DNA of 64,000 nucleotides from MM2 sp035460165 (GCA_035460165.1 DATHWW010000011.1:62001-126000); one strand, 5' to 3'; positions 16,356 to 24,740 are shown, counted from the first letter of the stretch. Translations and numbers: made by a program. The notes: a model not told the origin generated them from the letters alone.

Positions 16356-17245
16356 GCGACGCCTCGTTCGCAGTCGCGGCAAAGGCGGCAGAACTCTTGC
16401 AACTCGGAAAACGAGCCATGTGCGCCGACCGAGGTGACGCCGTACAGCACAAAATTGGCGGACGTGAAGAATTGCTCGATCTCGGACCTGATCGCGTGGA
16501 AGGAGGGATGGCTGGCGAGGAAATTATCCAGATTATCGGGAAGCAGGTTCTCTCCGTATGTCTGGCGGAATGCCTGGTGTATGGCGGTCACCGCATCGCC
16601 CAGACTGGAGTGCTGTTCGGAGAGGGAGGACAAATGGCGATAGCCCCGTGCAAACGGCCCGCCCATCCCGGGAAACCAAGCCTTGTCCGCATGGATATAA
16701 ATCAGCCCGATCATCGCACCGATGATCATCGCGAAACTCGCCATCAGCCCCAGCCCCCACGGCCACGCCTCGACCTGGAGGGGCGTGCGGAAAGCCCGCT
16801 CGACCTTGCCAATATCATTTCCGCTGCTGGATGCCAGCGGAGAAACCTCGAATTTCCACTCGGGGCTTTCCACAGCGAGTTGCCGCTTGCCGGCGGTCAC
16901 GATCAGCCGTGGCCGCGGCAGCTGAGTAAGCCATGCTTGATCCCCGCGACTGAATATCTGGTACACGAAATCGAGCTTGTAGTGCGTCCATTCGCCCTGC
17001 TGACGCTGGCTCATTTCCACCCGGCGCAGTTCAATGCCGTTTACCCGCGTCCCGGTCAAGGGGACAGACCCCTTCGACAGGGCGTACGGCTCCTTCACAT
17101 CAATTTCTATCGTGCGGTGTATCTGGTCGCCGACGAAATAACCGTAGGTTTTCTCCGGATCGACGGTACGCACTTGGTAAGGCAGTTCCTTGGCAAGCGC
17201 TGTCGCGGCAACGAACAAAAGAACGAGAGGAATCAGCTTTTTCAT
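16352..17245 (-). CDS. mxaA: Periplasmic/membrane protein, MxaA-like
   Basis: A 297-residue protein with an N-terminal signal peptide (MKKLIPLVLLFVAATALA), a periplasmic region containing KTYGYFVGDQIHRTIEI (the FGY-x-x-GD pattern of MxaA) and a transmembrane helix at about residues 170-190. MxaA is required for calcium insertion into methanol dehydrogenase in methylotrophs. It is shorter than BatD proteins of generic MoxR operons, which supports the Mxa reading. ATG 17245 overlaps the stop of the DUF58 gene. Confidence 0.75.
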   Translation of the reverse strand: MKKLIPLVLLFVAATALAKELPYQVRTVDPEKTYGYFVGDQIHRTIEIDVKEPYALSKGSVPLTGTRVNGIELRRVEMSQRQQGEWTHYKLDFVYQIFSRGDQAWLTQLPRPRLIVTAGKRQLAVESPEWKFEVSPLASSSGNDIGKVERAFRTPLQVEAWPWGLGLMASFAMIIGAMIGLIYIHADKAWFPGMGGPFARGYRHLSSLSEQHSSLGDAVTAIHQAFRQTYGENLLPDNLDNFLASHPSFHAIRSEIEQFFTSANFVLYGVTSVGAHGSFSELQEFCRLCRDCERGVA

Positions 17246-18105
17246 ACACGCGCATATCGTTGGAAATAGGCCGTTATTTCGGCAGGATTGAACTTGTCTT
17301 CCACAAAGCAAGGCGGGCTCTGGTATTTCAGGAAAAGTGCGCGCAGGGTCTCGCGGCGCGATTCATAGAGCTCGATAAACTTCCTGCGAAGCGTGTCCCG
17401 GAAAAACAAAGTCCGCTCCTCACCGGTCTCCGGATCGACCACCGTACTCAGCCCGAAGCGCGGCAGTTGCCGATACTCCCCGGAATCCCAGACTACCACC
17501 GGCACCACCTGATGCCTCGACAGCAGGTTCAGCGCCTTCTCGATCAGCGCCAGCGGCATGTGGAAGTCAGAAACCAGGAAGACGAGCGACCGCTGGCGGC
17601 CTAGATGGAGCAGGCTATCCAGCACGCCTTGTGCGCCGGCCTGCGTCGGCTTGAATGCACGCATCTTCTCGATCAGCGTAAAGGCGTCGTGCATGTGCTC
17701 ACTTGGGCGCGTGGTCCACTCCTGCCGCACCGTGCTATTGAAACCCACCAGCGAAAAGGCATCGCCTGTCTCATGCGCCGATGCCGCAATCGACCCCGCG
17801 ATTTCGGCCGCCAGCTCCATCTTTGATGCGCGGCCCCGGAATTGCATGGATGCGGACAAATCGCACAGCGCACAGACGTTGACCGGAGTTTTCTCATTGA
17901 AGGTTCTGACATGCACCTGGTCCGCCAGGTCGCGTATGGTCCGGGTAACGTCGATGCGGCGCGCGTCCGGGTAGTCGATAAGCGATACGTTGCGCTTAAA
18001 CTCCAGCCCCACCCCGGCCTGCAGGCCGGGGTGCCCGCCCATGTGCTGGCTGCCGGACCGCCAGGCGATCTGGTAATGGAATGGCTTCGCGAATACGGGA
18101 ATCAT
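17242..18105 (-). CDS. mxaS: DUF58 protein, MxaS-like
   Basis: A 287-residue soluble protein with the DUF58/VWA-like fold. VNVCALCDLSASMQFRG gives the D-x-S-x-S motif, and RSLVFLVSDFHMP is the second conserved strand. Partners of MoxR AAA+ ATPases regularly include a DUF58 protein; in the methanol oxidation cluster this is MxaS. Start ATG 18105 follows the MoxR stop by 1 base, and longer in-frame readings overlap the ATPase gene without homology. Confidence 0.78.
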   Translation of the reverse strand: MIPVFAKPFHYQIAWRSGSQHMGGHPGLQAGVGLEFKRNVSLIDYPDARRIDVTRTIRDLADQVHVRTFNEKTPVNVCALCDLSASMQFRGRASKMELAAEIAGSIAASAHETGDAFSLVGFNSTVRQEWTTRPSEHMHDAFTLIEKMRAFKPTQAGAQGVLDSLLHLGRQRSLVFLVSDFHMPLALIEKALNLLSRHQVVPVVVWDSGEYRQLPRFGLSTVVDPETGEERTLFFRDTLRRKFIELYESRRETLRALFLKYQSPPCFVEDKFNPAEITAYFQRYARV

Positions 18106-18106
18106 G

Positions 18107-19147
18107 CTAGGGAACGGCGATGGTCCTGACGATGCTATTGGTAAGCTCTCGCGCCAGCATCGTGCGCCGGCCCTCATACATGGAGGTGAACACCAGGCGA
18201 TGCGCAATCGTTTCATGGAACACGGCATGAACGTCCTCGGGGATCACGGCGTTCCGTCCCATCAGCCATGCATGAACTTTCGCCGCCTTGAGCATCATTG
18301 CCATGCCGCGGGGGCTCGCCCCCGACTTGATCAGCTGCGCCATTTCAACGTCGTCTATCCTGACGCCGAAAGACTCAGGGTGCTGGGTCGCTTCCCACAA
18401 CTCGATGGTGTAATCCTCGATCACCGGGCTTGCGCTGACATGCTCCTGAATTTCGGCGGCGAGGGCGTTCAGCTTGTCATGAGAAAGAATGTTCGGCGCA
18501 ACCGAGGCGGTCAGGTTCTCGGTGTTGTGGAAGCGGGTGTTGAAGACCAGCGACTTACGCGTATCTCGGCTTGACGGGATCATGATCGGAATTTCCATCA
18601 TGAAACGGTCGCGCGCGGCGGAGGGAATGTCGAAGGTTTCGTCCTTCTCCACCTGATTGCGGTCGGCAAAAACGAGCATGTGCGGGAGCCGGAACTCGCG
18701 CTTGAACGCATGTATGGTTTGCTCGGTCATCACGCGCAGCATCAGGGCATGCACTTGCGGGCGCGCCCGGTTGATTTCATTGAAGAAGAACACGGAAAGG
18801 TCTTCGCCACTGCGCAGCAACGGCCCAGGCTCGACGTGAGGCCGTGCGTCCTCGCCAATATAGGTGTGGTACACCAGGTCGTTCGGCATCAGGTCCACCG
18901 TGCCCTCGATGCGCTCGTACTTGCCGCCGATGCCGCGCGTGATCGCACGCAGCAATGTCGTCTTGCCAACCCCCACGTCGCCCTCGAGCAGGACATGGCC
19001 GCGTGCGAAAATCGCAATCGTCATCAGCTTGATGGCACGCTCTTGGCCGACGATGACGGACTGCACCTCTTGCATCAGCCGGAGCGCCTGCTGTCGGCTG
19101 TCCTCCAGATGACTGTCGGATTTCTTCTCCAAGATGACGGCCGTCAT
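18107..19147 (-). CDS. mxaR: MoxR-family AAA+ ATPase, MxaR-like
   Basis: A 346-residue AAA+ ATPase. Walker A is LLEGDVGVGKTTLL, Walker B is FFFNEINRARPQ, and VFADRNQVEKDETF is the MoxR sensor-1 region (normally AT-x-N-P; here AD-R-N-Q). The C-terminal lid contains SPRGMAMMLKAAKVHA. MoxR proteins are chaperone-like ATPases working with VWA-domain partners, here the DUF58 and VWA genes downstream. The ATG overlaps the stop of the PPOX-family gene by 1 base (TGATG), so it is not the first gene of this operon. The family is certain. Confidence 0.85.
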   Translation of the reverse strand: MTAVILEKKSDSHLEDSRQQALRLMQEVQSVIVGQERAIKLMTIAIFARGHVLLEGDVGVGKTTLLRAITRGIGGKYERIEGTVDLMPNDLVYHTYIGEDARPHVEPGPLLRSGEDLSVFFFNEINRARPQVHALMLRVMTEQTIHAFKREFRLPHMLVFADRNQVEKDETFDIPSAARDRFMMEIPIMIPSSRDTRKSLVFNTRFHNTENLTASVAPNILSHDKLNALAAEIQEHVSASPVIEDYTIELWEATQHPESFGVRIDDVEMAQLIKSGASPRGMAMMLKAAKVHAWLMGRNAVIPEDVHAVFHETIAHRLVFTSMYEGRRTMLARELTNSIVRTIAVP

Positions 19148-19803
19148 CAGGCTTCGCCTTTCATCACCATTTCCACGTATTCGTCCGGAGTGATCGTACC
19201 CCCCAGTGCCTCGGCGATATGTTTATCGCGATTGGGCAGCGCGTCCTGCAGCCCGTCGATGCGTTTCCATTGCGGCAAGGGTGCCGGGCAGTCGGCCTTG
19301 GGAGCGTACCTGGAGTCTTCGATGCGTTGGTAGCGATGGATATAGCGCGGGCAATTGATGAAGATGTCCTCGATGCGCACCCGGACGACCAATTCGGCGC
19401 CCGGAAAGGTATGCAGGAGTGGGTCGTTGAGATCCATGCTGGCTTCGCCGTGGATGCGTATCCGGTGCGGCACCTCGAAGTCGATCAGCAGCATGCCGAC
19501 CTTGTTATTGCCGGTGATATTGCCCATCGACAGAAACATGCCATTGCCGTCATAGCTGGGGAATGCAATGGTTTTGCTGTCGATCACCCGGAGAAAACCC
19601 GAGGTTCCCCCCTTGTGCGAGCAGGTGGGGAAACCTCGGTGGTCGATGGTCGTAAGAAAGAAAAAGTCCCGACTTTCGATAAAGCCCCTGTGCTCTTCGC
19701 CAATCTCATCGGCCACAATGTTTTGCTTGACCGCATCGGCTAGCCGCACCGTTTCGAATTTTTCCTGAAGCGCCCGATGTTTCGTGCCATAAAACTCGCT
19801 CAT
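19147..19803 (-). CDS. Pyridoxamine 5'-phosphate oxidase-family flavoprotein
   Basis: A 218-residue protein with the split-barrel FMN-binding fold of the PPOX superfamily: FFFLTTIDHRGFPTCSHKGG and IAFPSYDGNGMFLSMGNI are conserved strands, and the C-terminal part has CPRYIHRYQRI (the NCPRYIH signature of the COG3576-type subgroup). These proteins bind FMN, F420 or heme; biological role unknown. It heads the operon with mxaR-L-like genes, overlapping mxaR by 1 base, which is not the published layout of methanol dehydrogenase clusters. It diverges from the IclR regulator. Confidence 0.85.
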   Translation of the reverse strand: MSEFYGTKHRALQEKFETVRLADAVKQNIVADEIGEEHRGFIESRDFFFLTTIDHRGFPTCSHKGGTSGFLRVIDSKTIAFPSYDGNGMFLSMGNITGNNKVGMLLIDFEVPHRIRIHGEASMDLNDPLLHTFPGAELVVRVRIEDIFINCPRYIHRYQRIEDSRYAPKADCPAPLPQWKRIDGLQDALPNRDKHIAEALGGTITPDEYVEMVMKGEA

Positions 19804-19819
19804 ACCAATCTCCTAAAAC

Positions 19820-19836
19820 TGTCCAACAGTCGGACA
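19820..19836. promoter_or_regulatory. Candidate IclR operator, TGTCC-N7-GGACA
   Basis: A perfect 5-bp inverted repeat with a 7-base spacer lies 17 bases upstream of the PPOX-family gene start, in the divergent region shared with the iclR-type gene. IclR-family sites are commonly short palindromes of this kind. Binding near the start codon suggests repression of the leftward operon. Inference only. Confidence 0.4.
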
Positions 19837-19937
19837 CATCGAATGTGCTGAATGTTTTTTAGATGATGTTATTCTTGGCAATCCTTACCAGTCAATGAAA
19901 CACGGCAACTTAATAATCCGATATCCGGACATCACTC

Positions 19938-20744
19938 ATGAAGAAAAGTATTTCGAAAAGCGACTCGATGGCGAGCGGCAGCCTCAACCGCTCGGTGGTC
20001 TTGCTTCGAGCCATTGCGCAGGGCTCCAGCAAGGGAAGCTCATTAACCGAGCTTGTTGCGCGCACCGCATTGCCCCGCCCCACCATCCATCGCGTTCTCG
20101 ACCAACTGATCGAGGTCGGCTGGGTAGTGCGCGACCGGCTGAACGCCCGTTTCAATCTGGGAATGGACCTTGCCGCGCTGGGATATTCCGCAATCAGCCG
20201 CAATCCTATCGACAGGATTTCATCCTCGCATCTGGTAAAGCTCGCGCAAAACCTCAATCAGGTGGTGTACCTAAGCGTGCGCTCAGGGCTTGATATGGTC
20301 TGCATCGGGCGGTATGAAAGCGACTCGCAAATCCAGGTGGGGAAAGGACGGGTTGGCCTCAGAATCCCGTTCGGCATGAGTCCAAGCTGCATGGCCATGT
20401 TGGGGCAGCTTACGCCGGATGAAGTGACGGAGATCATTCAGATCAACCTCTCCCGCTACCATCGCATGACAGGGTTTGACGAAATCGGTTTCCGGCATGC
20501 AGTCGACGAAGCGATGAAAAATGGTTACAGCACCTATGAAGGCATTGTGATCGACAAGACCACGAGCGGCTTGGGAGTGGCAATCTGCGACCCTGAAGGG
20601 TATCCGGTTGCCGGGATAGGCACGACCTATATCACCGGCTGGCTGAGTGACAAGCAGTGGGAATACTGCCTTGCCCAGTTGAAGGAAACTGCCGAAACCA
20701 TTGCGGAAGACATCTTTTACCGCCCTGATTTCTCGCCTATTTAA
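19938..20744 (+). CDS. IclR-family transcriptional regulator
   Basis: A 268-residue regulator with an N-terminal winged helix (about 15-75; NRSVVLLRAIAQG and LPRPTIHRVLDQL are typical) and a C-terminal effector domain (about 85-260; GMSPSCMAMLGQLTPDEV and YEGIVIDKTTSGLGVAI). IclR regulators sense small metabolites and usually control a neighbouring catabolic operon. Its divergent neighbour is the PPOX-mxa operon, the likely target. The start MKKSISKSD lies about 130 bases from the divergent start. Ligand unknown. Confidence 0.93.
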   Translation: MKKSISKSDSMASGSLNRSVVLLRAIAQGSSKGSSLTELVARTALPRPTIHRVLDQLIEVGWVVRDRLNARFNLGMDLAALGYSAISRNPIDRISSSHLVKLAQNLNQVVYLSVRSGLDMVCIGRYESDSQIQVGKGRVGLRIPFGMSPSCMAMLGQLTPDEVTEIIQINLSRYHRMTGFDEIGFRHAVDEAMKNGYSTYEGIVIDKTTSGLGVAICDPEGYPVAGIGTTYITGWLSDKQWEYCLAQLKETAETIAEDIFYRPDFSPI

Positions 20745-20979
20745 ACCTTAACAGGCGAACCTGCTGCAAATACAACTGTTCCACCTTCGCCCTCGCCCAA
20801 GGCGTTTTGCGTAAAAACTTCAGGCTGGATTTGACGCTGGGGTCGTGCGTAAAACATCGCACCGGGATAGCGGCGGCCATTGCCTCCCATCCCATGTTTT
20901 CAGACAGGTGGCTAACGATCATTTCCAGCGTGACGCCTTCCAGGCTGGGACGATTTGTTGGTTTTTTAATAGCATCCAT
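20737..20979 (-). CDS. VF530 family DNA-binding protein
   Basis: An 80-residue protein of the VF530 (DUF2132) family. LEGVTLEMIVSHL, the IPVRCFTHDPSVKSSL block and LRKTPWARAKVEQLY match the family from end to end. Structures show a double-stranded-DNA-binding-like fold; the role is unknown. Its last 8 bases overlap the iclR-type gene tail-to-tail. Likely a single-gene transcript. Confidence 0.9.
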   Translation of the reverse strand: MDAIKKPTNRPSLEGVTLEMIVSHLSENMGWEAMAAAIPVRCFTHDPSVKSSLKFLRKTPWARAKVEQLYLQQVRLLRFK

Positions 20980-21074
20980 CAGTGCATTTTACAGGGCAAA
21001 CGAGACGATTTCTCACGCTAACGAATTGCATATCATGGCTGGCAGTCGCCTGAAAAGGCGGCTACGCGATGGCC

Positions 21075-22304
21075 TTAGCGCTTCTTCGGCCCCACGCGCA
21101 ACAACTCGCCATCATCGTTCACCACGTAAATCGCTCCGTCGTTGCCCTGCTTCACATCGCGGATGCGCTGTCCGCGGTCGACCAGCAGGTGCTCTTCGCC
21201 GGTGACGCGATTGTTGTCGATGACCAGTCTCACCAACCGCGCCTGGCGCATCGCGCCGACGAAGAGATTGCCCTTCCATTCCGGCATGGCATCGCCGCTG
21301 TAGAACTGCGCGCCTGAAGGCGCGATGACCGGGTCCCAGTAATAGACGGGCTGTTCCATGTTGGGGCGCTGGCCGGCCGCGGTCTTGATCCTGAAACCGG
21401 AGTATTCAATGCCGTAAATCTGCATGGGCCAACCATAGTTTTTGCCCGCTTGCAGCAGATTCACCTCGTCGCCGCCACGCGGGCCGTGCTCCACCACCCA
21501 CAGGCGGCCCTGGCCGTCGAAGGCCGAAGCCTGCACGTTGCGGTGGCCGTAGGTAAAGATTTCCGGCAGGGCGTCGGCCTTGTTGACGAAAGGATTGTCC
21601 GGCGCAGGCGTGCCGTCCGGCTTGACGCGCAGCACCTTGCCGAAATGGCTGTTGAGCTGCTGGGCTTGCGGACGCGTTTCGGTATCCGAGCGTTCGCCCA
21701 AGGTGACGTAGAGCATGCCGTCTGGGCCGAAGGCGAGGCGCGAGCCGTAATGCATGTTGTTGTCATAGGTCGGGCGCGTATGCAGGATGACTTTCACCTG
21801 ATCGAGCTGCTTGGCGTCCGCCGACAGCACGCCGCGCGCGACACTGGTGCCGTTGCCGTCATCGCGCGGCTCGGTGTAGCTCCAGTAGACAGTGCGGTCG
21901 TTCTTGAAATCGGGGCTGAGTGCAATATCCAGCAAACCGCCCTGCCCGCCGGCATCCACCTCCGGTACGCCTTTGATGGCAGGGCCGATCTTGCCCTCGG
22001 CCGACACCACACGCATCTGGCCGCGCTTTTCGTTCACTAGCCATTGGCCGTCCGGGAGCGGCTCGATCGCCCACGGGCTCCGCAACCCTTTGGCTACCAC
22101 CGTCACGTCGATATTCGCCTTGGTAGAAACGCCGCATGTGCGCGTCTGGCCCTCGAACGCAGGCTTGAAGAAGGGAGCTTCTTTCTCGCCGGTTTTCAAA
22201 GGTTTGCAATCGGTCTCGGCATAAGCGCCGGCAATCGGCCCGAACAACAGGAAAGGGAAGAACAACAGCTTGCGGAAGCGTGGAGTGGTGTCTTTTTTCA
22301 TCAT
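21075..22304 (-). CDS. GSDH-family PQQ-dependent sugar dehydrogenase-like protein (six-bladed propeller)
   Basis: About 409 residues with a Sec signal peptide (KLLFFPFLLFGPIAGAYA) and the glucose/sorbosone dehydrogenase beta-propeller. Diagnostic pieces are GLRSPWAIEPLPDG, GGQGGLLDIALSPDF, FTYGHRNVQASAF (GHRNxQ motif), HGPRGGDEVNLL and GKNYGWP. Soluble quinoprotein relatives oxidise aldose sugars in the periplasm using PQQ, but many homologues have unknown substrates. Two adjacent ATGs exist (22304 and 22301); AGGAG fits the second slightly better. A stand-alone pqqA lies about 1.8 kb away, consistent with PQQ use. Confidence 0.85.
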   Translation of the reverse strand: MMKKDTTPRFRKLLFFPFLLFGPIAGAYAETDCKPLKTGEKEAPFFKPAFEGQTRTCGVSTKANIDVTVVAKGLRSPWAIEPLPDGQWLVNEKRGQMRVVSAEGKIGPAIKGVPEVDAGGQGGLLDIALSPDFKNDRTVYWSYTEPRDDGNGTSVARGVLSADAKQLDQVKVILHTRPTYDNNMHYGSRLAFGPDGMLYVTLGERSDTETRPQAQQLNSHFGKVLRVKPDGTPAPDNPFVNKADALPEIFTYGHRNVQASAFDGQGRLWVVEHGPRGGDEVNLLQAGKNYGWPMQIYGIEYSGFRIKTAAGQRPNMEQPVYYWDPVIAPSGAQFYSGDAMPEWKGNLFVGAMRQARLVRLVIDNNRVTGEEHLLVDRGQRIRDVKQGNDGAIYVVNDDGELLRVGPKKR

Positions 22305-22583
22305 GCGCTCCTGGAATAGCAGGGATATTGCATTGTGATGGCGAAAACCGCCCCGGGTTCCGAAAAAGTATTTCTGTACGCCTTCCCTCGGCTTCCGGCC
22401 GCTAAAATACTTGGACCTCCTCACTCCTCCCAGGCTTTCTGCTCCAGCAGCAACAGCGCCGGGCTCGTCAGCACTTCGATAGAAACGATTAAATAGTAAG
22501 TTTTTATCGAACTTGCAACGACGCTTATGCTGGTATTCTCGAAGTTCGCCGGAACGGCTCCCGAATTCATTTAGAGGAAACCC

Positions 22584-23453
22584 ATGAAACGCTTTTTTTC
22601 GACCCTGATGGTGGCTTTCACCTGCATCGCCTTGTTCGCGCCCCTGGCGGCCGAGGCTGGCAAACGCTTCGGCGGCGGCAGCAGCTTCGGCAAACAACGC
22701 ACGGTACAACAGGCGCCGCAGAAATCCGCCGATCAGACCACGACACAACAGAAGCAAGCGCAACAACAGCCAACCCAGCAACCCCAACAGGCTTCCGGTG
22801 CCAGCAAATGGCTGGGCCCGCTGGCAGGTCTCGCCATCGGCGCCGGGCTCGGCGCGCTGCTGGCCAACATGGGGATGGGCGGCGCGATGGGTGGCATCCT
22901 GCTGGCCTTGCTGGCTGGCGGCCTGGTGCTTTTTCTCATCTCGCGTTTCGTCAAGGCGCGGAGTCCGGCCATGCAGTATGCTGGGCAAGGTGCGCCGTAT
23001 CATGAACCCGCGCCGGTGCGCGAACCGCTCATTGGCGGCAGCGCTGCGCCTGCGATGGCTCCCGCTGTAGCGGCGATGATCCCCGCCGACTTCCCGGTCG
23101 AAGAGTTCCTGCGCAACGGCAAACGCTCATTCATCCGCCTGCAAGCGGCCAACGACCGCAAGGATCTGGACGACATCCGCGAATTCACCACACCTGAGGT
23201 GTACGCTGAAATCTCGATGCAGATGCACGAACGCGGCAGCGAACCGCAGCAGACCGAGGTGGACTTCATCGACGCCGAATTGCTGGAAGTCGCCAACGAC
23301 GGCGACTACTCGATTGCAAGCGTGCGCTTCACCGGCCAAATCCGCGAAAACGACGGCCAGCCCGAACGCTTCGATGAAATCTGGCATGTACAAAAGGATC
23401 TCCGCAACGCGAAATCCTCGTGGCTGCTGGCGGGAATCCAGCAACCCTCCTGA
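22584..23453 (+). CDS. Tim44-like domain protein
   Basis: A 289-residue exported membrane protein. It has a signal peptide (about 1-25), a Gln/Thr-rich low-complexity linker (about 40-72), a glycine-rich hydrophobic pair (about 77-120, GLAIGAGLGALLANMGMGG and GGILLALLAGG) and a C-terminal Tim44-like domain (about 150-285) containing FTTPEVYAEISMQM and RFDEIWHVQK. Bacterial Tim44-like proteins are poorly understood; they are not protein-import motors here. The start MKRFFSTLM follows AGAGGAAACCC. A strong terminator follows, so it is probably monocistronic. Confidence 0.88.
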   Translation: MKRFFSTLMVAFTCIALFAPLAAEAGKRFGGGSSFGKQRTVQQAPQKSADQTTTQQKQAQQQPTQQPQQASGASKWLGPLAGLAIGAGLGALLANMGMGGAMGGILLALLAGGLVLFLISRFVKARSPAMQYAGQGAPYHEPAPVREPLIGGSAAPAMAPAVAAMIPADFPVEEFLRNGKRSFIRLQAANDRKDLDDIREFTTPEVYAEISMQMHERGSEPQQTEVDFIDAELLEVANDGDYSIASVRFTGQIRENDGQPERFDEIWHVQKDLRNAKSSWLLAGIQQPS

Positions 23454-23468
23454 GGTAAGTGCACCATC

Positions 23469-23498
23469 AAAAAAGCCAGCGCAAAGCTGGCTTTTTTA
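23469..23498 (+). terminator. Rho-independent terminator after the Tim44-like gene
   Basis: AAGCCAGC paired with GCTGGCTT around a GCAAA loop, flanked by A and T runs, so it could act in both directions. Confidence 0.9.
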
Positions 23499-23661
23499 TT
23501 TATACGGTCAGGCCATCTCCGCCACCCGACACTTCTGGCCCATTGTCTGTCATCGCAGACCCCACCCCGCCCGTTATAGGAAATAGCAGTGCTGATATGG
23601 AGTGTGATTGCTGGTGAGCCATATCTTCCGTTAAAACACCAGAATGTAGTTCAAGGTCCAG

Positions 23662-23823
23662 ATGAAACGCTTGAGTGTGCTATTAGCAGTACTGATAAGC
23701 ATCATGTCGGGCTGTGTGGTCGTGCCTCACCACCATGATGGCCACGGTTATTATTACGGTTATCCGGGTGGTTATTATCAGTATCATCATGATTGGCGAT
23801 ACCATCATCACTATCGCCGCTGA
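23662..23823 (+). CDS. Tiny His/Tyr/Gly-rich lipoprotein
   Basis: A 53-codon reading frame. The N-terminus is a lipoprotein signal (MKRLSVLLAVLISIMSGC, with M-S-G-C as lipobox and Cys18 as acylation site). The remaining 35 residues are almost all His, Tyr, Gly, Asp and Arg, with HHHDGHG, GYYYGYPGG, YHHDW and YHHHYRR. AAGG lies 5 bases before the ATG. Such short His-rich lipoproteins could bind metal at the outer membrane, but no named family is claimed. The composition, signal and ribosome site make it a likely real gene. Confidence 0.72.
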   Translation: MKRLSVLLAVLISIMSGCVVVPHHHDGHGYYYGYPGGYYQYHHDWRYHHHYRR

Positions 23824-24072
23824 TTTTCAGGCGCAATACTAGCCCAGACGCGGGCGTCACAGCCATGAAACGACTGCTGTGATGCTTGGCTTTCCTCATA
23901 GATAACATGGGGCCGGAGCCTTTGTTTGTTCAAAAACTTTGAGCCGTAGTACATCATGAAATTACTTAGCCGCAATTCATGATCCGCCCGAATTCACGGC
24001 GGCGCTCCATCCCTATCATGGCAGTCGTACGAGTAAGCACTCGTAACATTTACCGACTGAAAGGAGAGCACC

Positions 24073-24144
24073 ATGTGGACGAAGCCCGCTGCTACCGAAA
24101 TGCGTTTCGGTTTTGAAGTCACCATGTACGTTTGCAACCGCTAA
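24073..24144 (+). CDS. pqqA: PQQ precursor peptide PqqA
   Basis: A 23-residue peptide of exactly the normal PqqA length. It starts MWTKP and contains FEVTMY, which gives Glu15 and Tyr19 spaced E-x3-Y, the two residues crosslinked by PqqE to become pyrroloquinoline quinone; it ends CNR, close to the usual SNR. AGGAGA lies 6 bases before the ATG. Unlike common pqqABCDE operons, no pqqB-E follows; a strong terminator comes 22 bases later. The remaining pathway genes must be elsewhere. This gene is too short for most gene callers. Confidence 0.95.
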   Translation: MWTKPAATEMRFGFEVTMYVCNR

Positions 24145-24165
24145 TCCGGATTGCAGCTACAATCG

Positions 24166-24197
24166 AAAGGACGGCAATCACTTGCCGTCCTTTTTTT
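24166..24197 (+). terminator. Rho-independent terminator directly after pqqA
   Basis: A 12-bp perfect stem (AAAGGACGGCAA with TTGCCGTCCTTT), TCAC loop, then a T run. It makes pqqA a single-gene transcript, or an attenuated one relative to the downstream PepSY gene. Confidence 0.92.
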
Positions 24198-24236
24198 ATT
24201 TCCGACCAATACAAAACTTAATAGCAGGGAGAGAAC

Positions 24237-24740
24237 ATGACCCACAAACTGCTGACCATCGGCCTCGCCGCGGCGCTGGCTGCGATAACGTCGGCCGCGC
24301 ATGCCGCGCCGACCGCACTGGACAATTGCGTCAAAGCCGCGCTGGACAAGCATCCGGGCAAGCTGGCGTCGCTCAGCTCTGAAATCGAAGACGGCAAATC
24401 GCAATACGAGATCGACATCCAAGGCCAGGACGGTTTTGGCTGGGAAGCCGAGTGTGATGCCGCCACCGGCAAGATCAACCGCATCGAACGCGAAATCCGC
24501 GCCAATGCGAAAGAATTCAAATCCAAGGCCAAAGTCCGCCTGGACGCGGCGATGAAGATCGCACTGGACAAATATCCGGGCGATGTATTGAACACCGAAT
24601 ACGACATGGAAAACGACGGTGAAATCTCCTACGAATTCGTCATCCGCACCAGCCCCGGCAAGACGGTCGAAATCGAAGTGGATGCCGTCACCGGCAAGCT
24701 GGCCGGTGAAGAAGAAGTGCTCTATCGCATCGGCAATTAA
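24237..24740 (+). CDS. Periplasmic protein with two PepSY repeats
   Basis: A 167-residue exported protein: signal peptide (about 1-23, ending AAHA), then two PepSY-like units (about 28-85 and 98-160), each with an ALDKxPG helix and a Y-E-(I/F)-x-(I/V) strand ending in D-A-x-T-G-K. PepSY domains are thought to inhibit proteases or bind ligands at the envelope. A second PepSY gene follows after a terminator, and a third is linked to a PhoPQ-like system 2.5 kb away. AGGGAGAG precedes the ATG. Confidence 0.85.
   Translation: MTHKLLTIGLAAALAAITSAAHAAPTALDNCVKAALDKHPGKLASLSSEIEDGKSQYEIDIQGQDGFGWEAECDAATGKINRIEREIRANAKEFKSKAKVRLDAAMKIALDKYPGDVLNTEYDMENDGEISYEFVIRTSPGKTVEIEVDAVTGKLAGEEEVLYRIGN

Noticed and set aside
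13901..19147. A generic MoxR-BatABD aerotolerance operon
   Set aside because: No large BatD-type protein; the order and the 297-residue MxaA-like gene fit mxaRSACKL better. Kept as an alternative, not fully excluded.
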